Shown here: piece after piece, positions 1 to 10,536 of the stretch
How the letters are laid out: each line of letters opens with the position of its first letter
Position numbering within the stretch: position 1 is the stretch's first letter
Assembly: GCF_003025035.1 (NCBI RefSeq)
Contig: NZ_PYJN01000006.1
Span: forward strand, 1 to 64,000
DNA length: 64,000 bases
Direction of reading: 5' to 3'
Origin: Rhizobium sp. SEMIA4064
GTDB lineage: Bacteria > Pseudomonadota > Alphaproteobacteria > Rhizobiales > Rhizobiaceae
Position numbers and translations under genes: made by a program
Notes under the pieces: model-generated
The model's database searches: none
What the model was told of the DNA's origin: nothing
What the model saw: the letters and a program-made list of their open reading frames with translations, nothing else

Positions 1-43
1 CATCGTGCCGCCGGTCAGACGCCGCCGAAATTCTAAAGTCGTC

Positions 44-89
44 GGCATGATCCCGAAACCGATCAAGCGGTTTCGGAATAGATCGTGCC
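44..89. repeat. Palindromic intergenic element 3' of aglR
   Basis: Imperfect inverted repeat: GGCATGATC (44-52) and CCGAAACCG (53-61) mirror CGGTTTCGG (68-76) and GATCGTGCC (81-89), with a 6-base loop. It lies just past the stop of the minus-strand repressor gene, so it could end that transcript, although no T-run follows. Its form resembles the short palindromes scattered in Rhizobium intergenic regions. The first 43 bases hold no recognisable gene. Confidence 0.6.
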
Positions 90-101
90 CATCAGAGCAT
101 C

Positions 102-1127
102 TTACTCGGCCGGCGCCACGCCGGTCGAGGCACGCACGATCAGCTCGGCTTTCCAAAGCTCCTGCTCGGGAAATGTCTCGAGCTGTTTGATCTCGCCGAT
201 CAGGCGCTCGGCGACGCGCACGCCGGCGGCGCGCAATGACGATCGCGTGGTTGTCAACGGCACGGTGAAATTCTCCGGCTTCAGCAACGTCAGCACATCG
301 TCGTGGGCGATCAGCGAAATATCCTCGCCGAGCTTCAGTTTCGCCTGGTTGATGGCGCGCACTGCGCCGAGCGCCAGCACCGTACTGGAACAGAGGATGG
401 CGGTTGGCCGCTCGTCGAGCTGCAGGATGCGCTCCATGGCGAACAGGCCCTGTTCATCGGTCATCGCCGTGTGGCTGACATAGGCCTCGTCCAGCACCAG
501 GCCGCGTTCGGCAAGTGCCGTGACCACGCCCTTTTTCCGCCGGATGGCGAAATCGAGATAGATCGGACCGTTCAGCAGCGCAAAACGCTTATGGCCAAGC
601 TGTAGCAGCAGCTTTGTGGCGTCGTAGAAGGCGGCCTCGTTGTCGATGTCGAGATAGGGGTAGTCCGGCTCCGTCCCAAAGGATCGTCCATGCACCAGGA
701 AGGGTATGGACAGTGATTTCAGCATTTCGAGGCGCGGATCATGGCCGCGCATATAGGTGATGAACAGGGCGTCGACATTGCCGCTGGCGGCAAGCCGCTT
801 CAGAGCACCGACTTCGTCGTTCGGATCGGCCGGCGTCAGGACGAAATGGAAATCATGCCGCAATGCCTCTTCGCCGAGGCCGGTCAGGAATTCGCTGAAA
901 TGCAGGTCGGACGGATGGCCAGCGGCCATCGGCATCACCAGGCCAATTGAGCCGGCCTTGCCGGTCGCCAGCCGTTGCGCGGCCTTGTTCGGCCGATAAC
1001 CGGTTTCCCGAACCGCTTTGAGCACGCGCTCGCGCGTTTCGCGATTGACCTCCGGATATCCGTTCAAGGCACGGCTGACTGTGGTCTGCGACAGGCCTAA
1101 CATTTGCGATAGCTGCTTCAGATTCAC
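102..1127 (-). CDS. aglR: LacI-family repressor of the alpha-glucoside operon (AglR)
   Basis: Transcriptional repressor of about 341 aa: an N-terminal LacI helix-turn-helix (VNLKQLSQMLG, then LSQTTVSRALNGYPEVN) followed by a periplasmic-binding-protein-like effector domain. I chose the GTG at 1127 because GGAGGAG lies 9 bases upstream and the protein then begins right at the DNA-binding helix; an ATG at 1145 would add six residues and has a poorer site. It is divergent from aglEFGAK, and two AAAGCGCTTT palindromes lie in the gap, so it very probably represses that operon and its own gene until an alpha-glucoside-derived inducer binds. The effector is inferred from the neighbourhood, not visible in the sequence. 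Confidence 0.93.
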   Translation of the reverse strand: MNLKQLSQMLGLSQTTVSRALNGYPEVNRETRERVLKAVRETGYRPNKAAQRLATGKAGSIGLVMPMAAGHPSDLHFSEFLTGLGEEALRHDFHFVLTPADPNDEVGALKRLAASGNVDALFITYMRGHDPRLEMLKSLSIPFLVHGRSFGTEPDYPYLDIDNEAAFYDATKLLLQLGHKRFALLNGPIYLDFAIRRKKGVVTALAERGLVLDEAYVSHTAMTDEQGLFAMERILQLDERPTAILCSSTVLALGAVRAINQAKLKLGEDISLIAHDDVLTLLKPENFTVPLTTTRSSLRAAGVRVAERLIGEIKQLETFPEQELWKAELIVRASTGVAPAE

Positions 1128-1197
1128 GTGTCTCTGCTCCTCCATATGCCCATTTCCAATGGTCGCAAAGGCTCCTCCTGCCATGCGACTGATTTCC

Positions 1198-1207
1198 AAA
1201 GCGCTTT
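1198..1207. promoter_or_regulatory. LacI-type operator, distal copy
   Basis: Perfect palindrome AAAGCGCTTT upstream of the aglR start. It carries the central CG typical of LacI-family operators and is identical in core to the copy at 1357-1368. The two centres are exactly 160 bp apart. Confidence 0.75.
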
Positions 1208-1318
1208 AGACTATGTAGCAGGCGAGCCATTCGAAACAAGACAATTTGCGAAATATTGGTGTCATTCCATGCTGCATCGCGAGATTTCGGTGTATATTAG
1301 CCGAATTCACAAATTCGC

Positions 1319-1347
1319 TTGACTTTGCTCTGCCCGCAATGGAATGA
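1319..1347 (+). promoter_or_regulatory. Candidate aglE promoter
   Basis: TTGACT (1319-1324) followed after 17 bases by GAATGA (1342-1347). The -35 is good and the -10 is weak, which is usual for rhizobial sigma-70 promoters. The proximal operator begins 10 bases after the -10, so a bound repressor would cover the transcription start. Confidence 0.5.
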
Positions 1348-1356
1348 GTGAGTAGC

Positions 1357-1368
1357 CAAAGCGCTTTG
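1357..1368. promoter_or_regulatory. LacI-type operator, proximal copy
   Basis: Perfect 12-bp palindrome CAAAGCGCTTTG between the candidate promoter and the aglE ribosome site. It is probably the main AglR operator. Confidence 0.78.
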
Positions 1369-1435
1369 AGAAATGAGCGCGCAACACGCGCAACGTGTTC
1401 GGGCTCGTGGGATTTGTATTTGGGAGGACAACCAC

Positions 1436-2797
1436 ATGAAGAAATTGTTTTTGATGACCGTTGCCGTTGCGGCCCTGGCCGCTGGTACGGCGATGGCTGC
1501 AGATTTGAAGTTCCAGCCCGGCCAGGATTCCAAGTTCAACTGGAAGAGCTATGACGACTTCAAGGCCGCTCATGCGGACTTGAAAGGTGAAACGATGACG
1601 ATCTTCGGCCCATGGCGCGGCGAAGACGAAGCACTGTTCACGAGCGTCCTGAACTATTTCACCGAGGCGACCGGGGTCAACGCGAAGTATTCGTCCTCGG
1701 AAAACTATGAGCAGCAGATCGTCATCGACACCCAGGCCGGCTCGCCGCCGAACGTCGCGATCCTGCCGCAGCCTGGCCTCCTCGCCAACCTCGCCAGCAA
1801 GGGCTATCTGACGCCCCTCGGCGACGATCTCGCAAGCTGGGTGAAAACCAACTACGGCGCCGGCGATAGCTGGGTTGGCTACGGTACCTATAAGGGCAAG
1901 GACGGCAAGGACGCCTTCTATGCCTTCCCGTACAAGGCCGACCTGAAGTCGCTCGTCTGGTACGTGCCGGAAAATTTCGAGGAAGCCGGCTATAAGGTCC
2001 CCACCACCATGGAAGACCTGATCAAGCTTTCCGATCAGATCGTCAAGGACGGCGGCACCCCCTGGTGCATCGGTCTCGGTTCGGGCGGCGCCACCGGCTG
2101 GCCAGCGACCGACTGGGTCGAAGACCTTATGCTGCGCACCGTTGCGCCGAAGGACTATGACGGCTGGGTCGACAACAGCCTGAAGTTCAACGACCCCAAG
2201 GTCGTCAACGCCATCGAGGAATTCGGCAAGTTCTCTAAGAATCCCAAATATGTCGATGGTGGTGTCGCCGCCGTGGCGTCAACCGACTTCCGCGACAGCC
2301 CGAAGGGCCTCTTTGCGGTTCCGCCCAAGTGCTACATGCACAAGCAGGCTTCCTTCATCCCGTCCTTCTTCCCGGAGGGCACGAAGCTCGGCCAGGATGC
2401 CGACTTCTTCTACTTCCCGCCCTATGCGTCGCATCCGGAACTTGGTAAGCCAGTTCTCGGCGCCGGCACGCTAGCAGCGATCACCAAGGACTCGAAGGCC
2501 GCTCGTGCCTTCATCGCGTTCTTGCAGACGCCCATCGCCCAGGAAGTCTGGATGGCGCAGTCCGGCTTCCTGACCCCCTATAAGGGCGTCAACACCGCAG
2601 CTTACGCCAACGATACGCTGAGGAAAGAAGGCGAAATCCTGACGAGCGCTACCACCTACCGTTTCGACGGTTCCGACCTGATGCCGGGCAAGATCGGCGC
2701 AGGTGCATTCTGGACCGGCATGGTGGACTTCGTCGGCGGCAAGTCCGCTCAGGACTCCGCTGATGCAATCCAGAAGGCATGGGACTCCATCAAGTAA
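1436..2797 (+). CDS. aglE: Alpha-glucoside ABC transporter substrate-binding protein (AglE)
   Basis: Periplasmic binding protein (453 aa) that delivers alpha-glucosides such as sucrose, maltose and trehalose to the AglFGK importer. The ATG at 1436 follows GGGAGGA at a good distance and gives a classic Sec signal peptide (MKKLFLMTVAVAALAAGTAMA, cleavage before ADLKF). The rest is a family 1 solute-binding fold. First gene of the aglEFGAK operon. A GC-rich hairpin lies 18 bases after the stop. Substrate range is taken from the S. meliloti agl system, not read from residues here. Confidence 0.93.
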   Translation: MKKLFLMTVAVAALAAGTAMAADLKFQPGQDSKFNWKSYDDFKAAHADLKGETMTIFGPWRGEDEALFTSVLNYFTEATGVNAKYSSSENYEQQIVIDTQAGSPPNVAILPQPGLLANLASKGYLTPLGDDLASWVKTNYGAGDSWVGYGTYKGKDGKDAFYAFPYKADLKSLVWYVPENFEEAGYKVPTTMEDLIKLSDQIVKDGGTPWCIGLGSGGATGWPATDWVEDLMLRTVAPKDYDGWVDNSLKFNDPKVVNAIEEFGKFSKNPKYVDGGVAAVASTDFRDSPKGLFAVPPKCYMHKQASFIPSFFPEGTKLGQDADFFYFPPYASHPELGKPVLGAGTLAAITKDSKAARAFIAFLQTPIAQEVWMAQSGFLTPYKGVNTAAYANDTLRKEGEILTSATTYRFDGSDLMPGKIGAGAFWTGMVDFVGGKSAQDSADAIQKAWDSIK

Positions 2798-2814
2798 TCA
2801 CAACATCGCAGAAG

Positions 2815-2839
2815 GGCGCCGCCGGTATCTGCCGGCGCC
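2815..2839 (+). promoter_or_regulatory. Intercistronic hairpin after aglE
   Basis: GGCGCC (2815-2820) pairs with GGCGCC (2834-2839), with a short inner GG/CC step and a small loop. No T-run follows. Such a structure could protect the aglE message from 3' decay or partly terminate, giving more binding protein than permease. Confidence 0.5.
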
Positions 2840-2929
2840 GCCACTCTACCCTGTCGCAGCCGACGCCTTGGGGGGTGCCGACGGCGCCGGACAGGTGGCT
2901 TGATGCAAGCAATTATTCGGGAGGGAAGG

Positions 2930-3946
2930 ATGATTTCGCAGATACTGACGGCGATTGGAGCCATGATATTCGGCGTTGCCGTTTGCGCCGCCTACTTTCT
3001 GTTTTCCAACAAGCTGCTAGACCTGATTTTTCCGGCGAAAGAAGGTGACGATGTTCACCGCGCCGCGGTCAATCTGCGTCGCCGCAGCCTCATCCGCCCC
3101 TGGCTTTTCCTCGGACCGGCACTTTTCCTCCTCGCCGTCTACCTGATGTATCCGGTTGTAGCGACGCTCATCCTGTCCTTCTACGGTCCTGACGGCAATC
3201 AATTCGTTGGCGGCGCCAATTATGTCTGGGCCTTCAACGACACCGAATTCCGCCAGTCGATCTTCAACAACATCCTCTGGCTCGCCGTCGTGCCGGCGGC
3301 TTGCACCTTCTTCGGCCTCGTCATCGCCGTCATGACCGACCGCATCTGGTGGGGTAACATCGCCAAGGCGGTGATCTTCATGCCGATGGCGATCTCCTTT
3401 GTCGGCGCATCGGTCATCTGGAAATTCATCTACGAATATCGCGGCGGCAACGACACGCAGATTGGTTTGCTGAATGCCGTCGTGCAGCTCTTCGGCGGTA
3501 CGCCGGCAGTCTGGATCACCATCCCCTTCTGGAACAATTTCTTCCTGATGGTCATGCTGATCTGGATTCAGACCGGCTTTGCCATGGTCATCCTGTCGGC
3601 CGCCCTTCGTGGTATTCCGGAAGAGACGATCGAAGCCGCGGTTATCGACGGCGCTAATGGCTGGCAGATCTTCTGGAAGATCATGGTGCCGCAGGTCTGG
3701 GGCACGATCGCGACGGTCTGGACGACCATCACCATCCTCGTCCTCAAGGTGTTCGATATCGTGCTCACCATGACCAACGGTCAGTGGAACACGATGGTCC
3801 TTGCAAATCTGATGTTCAACTGGCTGTTCCGCGGCGGCGGCGATTCCGGCCGAAGTGCCGTCATCGCGCTTGTCATCATGGTCGCCGTCACGCCGATCAT
3901 GATCTGGAACATCCGTCGTGCAAACGCAGAAACGAAGGGTCGCTGA
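2930..3946 (+). CDS. aglF: Alpha-glucoside ABC transporter permease (AglF)
   Basis: Inner-membrane permease of the MalF type, 338 aa. The start at 2930 follows GGGAGGGAAGG; a TTG 30 bases earlier is less likely. An N-terminal membrane segment (about residues 7-28) precedes the usual permease core, and the cytoplasmic EAA loop that docks the ATPase is visible (EAAVIDGANGWQIFWKIMVP). It pairs with AglG and the ATPase AglK. The stop at 3946 is one base before the aglG start, so the two permeases are probably translated in a coupled way. Confidence 0.92.
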   Translation: MISQILTAIGAMIFGVAVCAAYFLFSNKLLDLIFPAKEGDDVHRAAVNLRRRSLIRPWLFLGPALFLLAVYLMYPVVATLILSFYGPDGNQFVGGANYVWAFNDTEFRQSIFNNILWLAVVPAACTFFGLVIAVMTDRIWWGNIAKAVIFMPMAISFVGASVIWKFIYEYRGGNDTQIGLLNAVVQLFGGTPAVWITIPFWNNFFLMVMLIWIQTGFAMVILSAALRGIPEETIEAAVIDGANGWQIFWKIMVPQVWGTIATVWTTITILVLKVFDIVLTMTNGQWNTMVLANLMFNWLFRGGGDSGRSAVIALVIMVAVTPIMIWNIRRANAETKGR

Positions 3947-3947
3947 T

Positions 3948-5111
3948 ATGCTCGGAAATCTCGGCCGCATCGGCCCCGCCCGCCTCTTCGTCCATTTCGC
4001 GGTTGTGCTCATCGTCGTCATCTGGCTGCTGCCGACGCTCGGCATCTTCATCACGGCGCTGCGCGACAAGGATCAGATCGTCGTCTCCGGGTGGTGGACG
4101 GCCTTTGCCGGCTCGACGCGGACGACGGCCGTGCGCCTCGCCGGCACCGACAAGGCAACGCAGGACGGTCCCAATTACGTGATCACCGGCAATGTATCCG
4201 GCGACGGCAACGGCGGTAATGGCAAGATCCAATCCTTCGGCCTGCGCGTGCAGGACCCGGCAGCCTTCAAGGCGGGTGCGCCTGCCGATATTGGCAATGG
4301 CGAGACGCTCACAGTCAATGCCGACGGCCGCTACCGCTATCAGAAGAATGCCGCTTTCGACGCGGATACGCGCGGCAAGCGCATCTATCTGACCATCGCC
4401 ACCCCGCCGCAATTCACCCTGCAGAATTATCGCACCGTTCTGACGGGCGAGGGCATCGGTCAGTCCTTCATCAACTCGCTGACCGTTACCATTCCGGCGA
4501 CAATCATCCCGATCCTGATCGCGGCTTTCGCGGCCTATGCGCTTGCCTGGATGGAGTTTCCCGGCCGCGCACTCCTGATCGCGCTGGTCGTCGGCCTCAT
4601 CGTCGTGCCGCTGCAGATGTCGCTGATCCCGCTGTTGCGCATCTACAATGAGATCGGGCAGATATTCGGCGTGCCGTCGAAGACCTATCCCGGCATCTGG
4701 ATGGCGCATACCGCCTTCGGCCTGCCGCTCGCCATCTATCTGCTGCGCAATTACATTGCCGGCCTGCCGAAGGAAATCATCGAGTCCGCCCGCGTCGACG
4801 GCGCCAGCGACTTCGATATTTTCGTCAAGATCATCCTGCCCTTGTCTTTCCCGGCGCTCGCTTCGTTCGCGATCTTCCAGTTCCTTTGGGTCTGGAACGA
4901 CCTTCTGATCGCCATGGTGTTCCTCGGCACCGACAAGGATCATCTGGTGCTGACGGCAGCCCTGAACGCTCTGCTCGGCTCGCGCGGCGGCAATTGGGAA
5001 ATCCTCACGGCCTCCGCCTTCGTCACCATTATTATTCCGCTCCTCGTCTTCTTCGGTCTGCAGCGCTATCTCGTGCGCGGTCTGCTCGCCGGGTCGGTGA
5101 AGGGGGGCTGA
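3948..5111 (+). CDS. aglG: Alpha-glucoside ABC transporter permease with inserted domain (AglG)
   Basis: MalG-type permease, 387 aa, longer than the usual 280-300 aa. After the first membrane segment (about residues 12-34) there is a hydrophilic, glycine-rich insert of roughly 110 residues (about 45-155), then the ordinary five-helix core with the EAA loop (ESARVDGASDFDIFVKIILP). From topology the insert should lie in the periplasm, next to the binding protein. Extra length is a known trait of the AglG line. Start at 3948 with GAAGGG just upstream, within the aglF end. Confidence 0.92.
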   Translation: MLGNLGRIGPARLFVHFAVVLIVVIWLLPTLGIFITALRDKDQIVVSGWWTAFAGSTRTTAVRLAGTDKATQDGPNYVITGNVSGDGNGGNGKIQSFGLRVQDPAAFKAGAPADIGNGETLTVNADGRYRYQKNAAFDADTRGKRIYLTIATPPQFTLQNYRTVLTGEGIGQSFINSLTVTIPATIIPILIAAFAAYALAWMEFPGRALLIALVVGLIVVPLQMSLIPLLRIYNEIGQIFGVPSKTYPGIWMAHTAFGLPLAIYLLRNYIAGLPKEIIESARVDGASDFDIFVKIILPLSFPALASFAIFQFLWVWNDLLIAMVFLGTDKDHLVLTAALNALLGSRGGNWEILTASAFVTIIIPLLVFFGLQRYLVRGLLAGSVKGG

Positions 5112-5147
5112 CCGAAGACCTTTCTACTCATACAGGACCTACGCAGA

Positions 5148-6800
5148 ATGAGCATTGCCTCTCAATCGATTTCGACGGTGGACAAAGACTGGTGGCGCGG
5201 AGCGGTGATCTATCAGATCTACCCGCGCTCCTATCAGGACTCCAACGGCGATGGCATCGGCGATCTGAAGGGGATCGCCGTCCGCCTGCCACACGTTGCC
5301 TCCCTGGGCGTCGACGCGATCTGGATTTCGCCGTTCTTCACCTCCCCCATGCGTGATTTCGGCTATGACGTCTCCAACTATGAGGATGTCGATCCGATCT
5401 TCGGTACGCTTGCCGATTTCGATGTGATGGTGGCTGAAGCGCATCGCTTGGGCATCAAGGTGATGATCGATTTGGTGCTGTCGCACAGTTCCGACCGCCA
5501 TCCCTGGTTTGTCGAAAGCCGGTCGAGCAAGGACAATCTCAAGGCCGACTGGTATGTCTGGGCCGATGCCAAGCCGGACGGCACGCCGCCCAACAACTGG
5601 CTGTCGATCTTTGGCGGTTCCGCCTGGGCCTGGGATCCGACCCGCATGCAATATTACATGCATAACTTCCTGATCTCGCAGCCCGACCTCAACCTGCATA
5701 ATCCCGAGGTTCAGGACCGGCTGCTGGATGTCGTGCGCTTCTGGCTCGATCGCGGCGTCGACGGCTTCCGCCTCGATACCATCAACTTCTATTTCCACGA
5801 CCGGGAACTGCGCGACAACCCCGCGCTGGAGCCGTCGCGCCGCAATGCTTCCACCGCCCCGGCGGTCAATCCCTATAACTTCCAGGAGCATCTCTACGAC
5901 AAGAACCGCCCGGAGAACCTGAAGTTCCTGCAGCGTTTCCGCGCCGTGCTCGACGAATATCCGGCGATCGCCGCCGTCGGCGAAGTCGGCGACAGCCAGC
6001 GCGGGCTCGAAATCGTCGGCGAATACACCTCCGGCGGCGACAAGATGCACATGTGCTACGCCTTCGAGTTCCTGGCGCCGGACCCGCTGTCGCCGGATCG
6101 CGTGGAAGACGTCATGAAGGATTTTGCTGTTGCCGCGCCGGAAGGCTGGGCCTGCTGGGCATTTTCAAACCATGACGTCGTGCGCCATGTCAGCCGCTGG
6201 GGCAGCCTGGTTGCCGATCGCGATGCGCTTGCCAAGCAATATGCGGCCCTGATCCTGACACTGCGCGGCTCGGTCTGCCTCTATCAGGGCGAAGAGCTTG
6301 GCCTGACGGAAGCCGATCTCGCCTATCAGGATCTGCAGGACCCTTACGGCATCCAGTTCTGGCCGGAATTCAAGGGGCGCGATGGCTGCCGCACGCCGAT
6401 GGTCTGGGACAGCCAGGTCACCCAGGGTGGTTTCTCGACCGTGAAACCCTGGCTTCCGGTGCCGGTAGAGCATATCCTGCGCGCCGTCAGCGTGCAGAAT
6501 GGAGATGAGAATTCGGTGCTGGAGCAATATCGCCGCTTCCTCACCTTCCGTAAGCAGCACCCGGCCTTCGCCAAGGGCGAGATTGCGTTTACGGAACCGC
6601 AGGGCGACGTGCTGCTTTATACGCGTCACTATGGCAGCGAAACCATTCTCTGCGTGTTCAACATGAGCGCGACGGAGACGACGGCAACCCTGCCCGAGGG
6701 GAGTTGGCAGGCACTGGCCGGTCACGGTTTTGCAAGCAATAACTATGGCAACAAGATCGATATTCCGGCTTGGGGCGCTTACTTCGCGCGTCTGGCCTGA
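5148..6800 (+). CDS. aglA: Alpha-glucosidase, GH13 family (AglA)
   Basis: Cytoplasmic glycoside hydrolase of 550 aa that splits imported alpha-glucosides into glucose and a second sugar. The GH13 regions are all present: an early barrel strand (MIDLVLSHSSDRHPW), the nucleophile Asp210 in GFRLDTINF, the acid/base Glu279 in AVGEVGD, and the transition-state Asp343 in FSNHDVVR. There is no signal peptide, so it acts after uptake. It sits between the permease and ATPase genes of the same operon, which couples import to hydrolysis. Distinguishing trehalose, sucrose or maltose preference would need assay. Confidence 0.94.
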   Translation: MSIASQSISTVDKDWWRGAVIYQIYPRSYQDSNGDGIGDLKGIAVRLPHVASLGVDAIWISPFFTSPMRDFGYDVSNYEDVDPIFGTLADFDVMVAEAHRLGIKVMIDLVLSHSSDRHPWFVESRSSKDNLKADWYVWADAKPDGTPPNNWLSIFGGSAWAWDPTRMQYYMHNFLISQPDLNLHNPEVQDRLLDVVRFWLDRGVDGFRLDTINFYFHDRELRDNPALEPSRRNASTAPAVNPYNFQEHLYDKNRPENLKFLQRFRAVLDEYPAIAAVGEVGDSQRGLEIVGEYTSGGDKMHMCYAFEFLAPDPLSPDRVEDVMKDFAVAAPEGWACWAFSNHDVVRHVSRWGSLVADRDALAKQYAALILTLRGSVCLYQGEELGLTEADLAYQDLQDPYGIQFWPEFKGRDGCRTPMVWDSQVTQGGFSTVKPWLPVPVEHILRAVSVQNGDENSVLEQYRRFLTFRKQHPAFAKGEIAFTEPQGDVLLYTRHYGSETILCVFNMSATETTATLPEGSWQALAGHGFASNNYGNKIDIPAWGAYFARLA

Positions 6801-6824
6801 GTGTTTGGGAGGAGGAGAGCATAG

Positions 6825-7916
6825 ATGACAGGGCTTGTTCTAAAGGACATCCGAAAATCATACGGGAATGTGCATGTTCTGCATGGCATCGATCTGGATA
6901 TCCAAGAGGGCGAATTCATCGTCTTCGTCGGCCCGTCCGGATGCGGCAAATCCACATTGCTGCGTATGATCGCCGGGCTTGAGAGCATCACCTCCGGCGA
7001 CATGCTCATCGCAGGGCAAAAGGTCAACGAGGTGCCGCCGTCAAGACGTGGCATCGCGATGGTCTTCCAGTCCTATGCTCTCTATCCACACATGACGGTC
7101 TTCGACAACATGGCTTTCGGCATGCGCATTGCCGGGGAAAGCAAGCAGGAGATCGACCGCCGCGTTCGCGCTGCCGCAGCGAGCCTTCAGCTCACGCAAT
7201 ATCTTGAGCGTCTCCCCAAGGCCCTTTCGGGCGGTCAGCGCCAGCGTGTTGCAATCGGCCGCGCCATCTGCCGCAACCCCAAGGTCTTTCTGTTCGACGA
7301 GCCGCTATCGAACCTCGACGCCGCGCTGCGCGTCGCGACACGTATCGAGATCGCCAAACTCAGCGACTCCATGCCCGAGACGACGATGATCTACGTTACC
7401 CACGACCAGGTGGAAGCCATGACCTTGGCGGACCGCATCGTCGTCTTGTCGGCCGGTCGCGTGGAGCAGGTGGGCGCGCCGCTCGAACTCTATGAACACC
7501 CGGCCAACCTCTTCGTGGCGAAGTTCATCGGCTCGCCGGCCATGAACATCATCCCGGCGACGGTCACCGGAACCGGCGCAACGACGACGGTGACGCTGAC
7601 GGGCGGCAAGACGGTGATGCTCGACATTGCGACGGCGGCATCCGAGCAAGGCAAGACCGCAAGCTTCGGCGTTCGCCCGGAAGACCTGCGGATCGCGACT
7701 GACGAGAACTACCTCTTCGAGGGCGAGGTCTCCATCGTCGAAGCCCTGGGCGAGGTTACGCAACTTTATATCGAGGGCCTGGTGGATGGTGAGCCGATCA
7801 TCGTCAAGATACCGGGCATCGCAGACGTTAAGCGCGGGCAGAAGATGCGCTTTGCGGCCGATAGGCAGAAGCTGCATCTCTTCGATGCTGATGGCCACAC
7901 CTATCGTAAGCAATAA
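6825..7916 (+). CDS. aglK: Alpha-glucoside ABC transporter ATPase (AglK)
   Basis: MalK/UgpC-type ATPase of 363 aa that drives AglFG. Visible motifs are Walker A (GPSGCGKST, about residues 37-45), signature LSGGQRQRVAIGRA, Walker B (VFLFDEPLSNLD) and the switch His in YVTHDQVEAMTLADR. A C-terminal TOBE/regulatory domain follows (about 235-363, including FGVRPEDLRI). Start at 6825 has a strong GGGAGGAGGAG site. Last gene of the operon; a large inverted repeat lies 22 bases past the stop. Confidence 0.94.
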   Translation: MTGLVLKDIRKSYGNVHVLHGIDLDIQEGEFIVFVGPSGCGKSTLLRMIAGLESITSGDMLIAGQKVNEVPPSRRGIAMVFQSYALYPHMTVFDNMAFGMRIAGESKQEIDRRVRAAAASLQLTQYLERLPKALSGGQRQRVAIGRAICRNPKVFLFDEPLSNLDAALRVATRIEIAKLSDSMPETTMIYVTHDQVEAMTLADRIVVLSAGRVEQVGAPLELYEHPANLFVAKFIGSPAMNIIPATVTGTGATTTVTLTGGKTVMLDIATAASEQGKTASFGVRPEDLRIATDENYLFEGEVSIVEALGEVTQLYIEGLVDGEPIIVKIPGIADVKRGQKMRFAADRQKLHLFDADGHTYRKQ

Positions 7917-7938
7917 GGCATCCTCCCAAGGGTGCGGG

Positions 7939-7989
7939 AGCGCTAGTCCAAGTGTAGAAATACAATAAAATGCAACTTGGTCTAGCGCT
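7939..7989. repeat. Long inverted repeat after the agl operon
   Basis: Two 15-base arms (7939-7953 and 7975-7989) match at 14 of 15 positions and flank a 21-base A-rich loop. The outer part contains AGCGCTAG on one side and CTAGCGCT on the other. It could form an mRNA-end hairpin for aglK, though no T-run follows, or be a paired protein-binding site in front of the gene at 8057. Confidence 0.55.
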
Positions 7990-8056
7990 TCCAAACCTTC
8001 TGTTAAATACCCGCTGATAGCCTGAGGTTCGTAATATACTTCAGGGATTTACGATA

Positions 8057-8470
8057 ATGGCAGCTTCCGGCACCGCTAACCCAGGCCAACATTTCCTCAA
8101 CAAGGAAGAGTCCTTCATGTACGACCGCGAGGTGCGGTATCGGATGGAGGACACGATGAACGCCGCGCGGATCGAATATACCGAAAAAGGCGTCATGAAC
8201 CTGGCGTCGCGCCGCTGCGATATCATCCGCATCTCGCAGAGCAGCGCAGTCCTGGCGATCCTCACACAATATAATCTGCCAAAGCAGTTCTATCTCGACA
8301 TCCCCGATGCCCGCATCACCAAGGTCGGTTGCATCCTGATGAAGGTTTATCCCAACAACACCATCGAGGTCCGTTTCCTGCGCCTGTTGTCGGAAAAGGA
8401 AATGAACAAGATCTTCGTCTACAGCACCCATCCGTCGCATCGCGACCGCGTGCTCGATATCCGCGCTTAA
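8057..8470 (+). CDS. PilZ-like small cytoplasmic protein
   Basis: Protein of 137 aa without signal peptide or membrane segment. The middle (about residues 45-110) alternates short strands in a pattern resembling the PilZ barrel, and I recall rhizobial relatives being labelled PilZ-domain proteins. The canonical RxxxR and D/NxSxxG motifs that bind cyclic di-GMP are not clearly present, so binding should not be assumed. The ATG at 8057 has AGGGA 10-14 bases upstream; an ATG at 8117, behind AAGGAAG, is a fair alternative. Single gene ended by a strong terminator. Confidence 0.7.
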   Translation: MAASGTANPGQHFLNKEESFMYDREVRYRMEDTMNAARIEYTEKGVMNLASRRCDIIRISQSSAVLAILTQYNLPKQFYLDIPDARITKVGCILMKVYPNNTIEVRFLRLLSEKEMNKIFVYSTHPSHRDRVLDIRA

Positions 8471-8481
8471 TTTCGACCGAA

Positions 8482-8521
8482 AAAAAGAGCCCGCGCGGCA
8501 GATGCTGCGCGGGCTCTTTTT
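8482..8521. terminator. Bidirectional rho-independent terminator
   Basis: Arms AAAAAGAGCCCGCGC (8482-8496) and GCGCGGGCTCTTTTT (8507-8521) form a 15-bp stem with a 10-base loop. T-runs on both strands serve the plus-strand gene at 8057 and the minus-strand edd gene, whose stop is 16 bases away. Confidence 0.92.
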
Positions 8522-8536
8522 GGGGCTGTTATTGTC

Positions 8537-10360
<1,824 letters not shown>

Positions 10361-10536
10361 GGTCGATCTGCCTCCGTCTGTTGCGCGGTGCCCTGAAGAT
10401 CGCTTCGATCTGTCTTGGTGGAGGGCGTGGCGCGAGGTTCAAAAGTCAATGCTTTGCCGGTGCGCCCTTACGGGCACATGGCGCAGCACATGTTGCTGTG
10501 TCTTTCAGGGTTCGATGACGAGGCCTGTCGGCCGTA

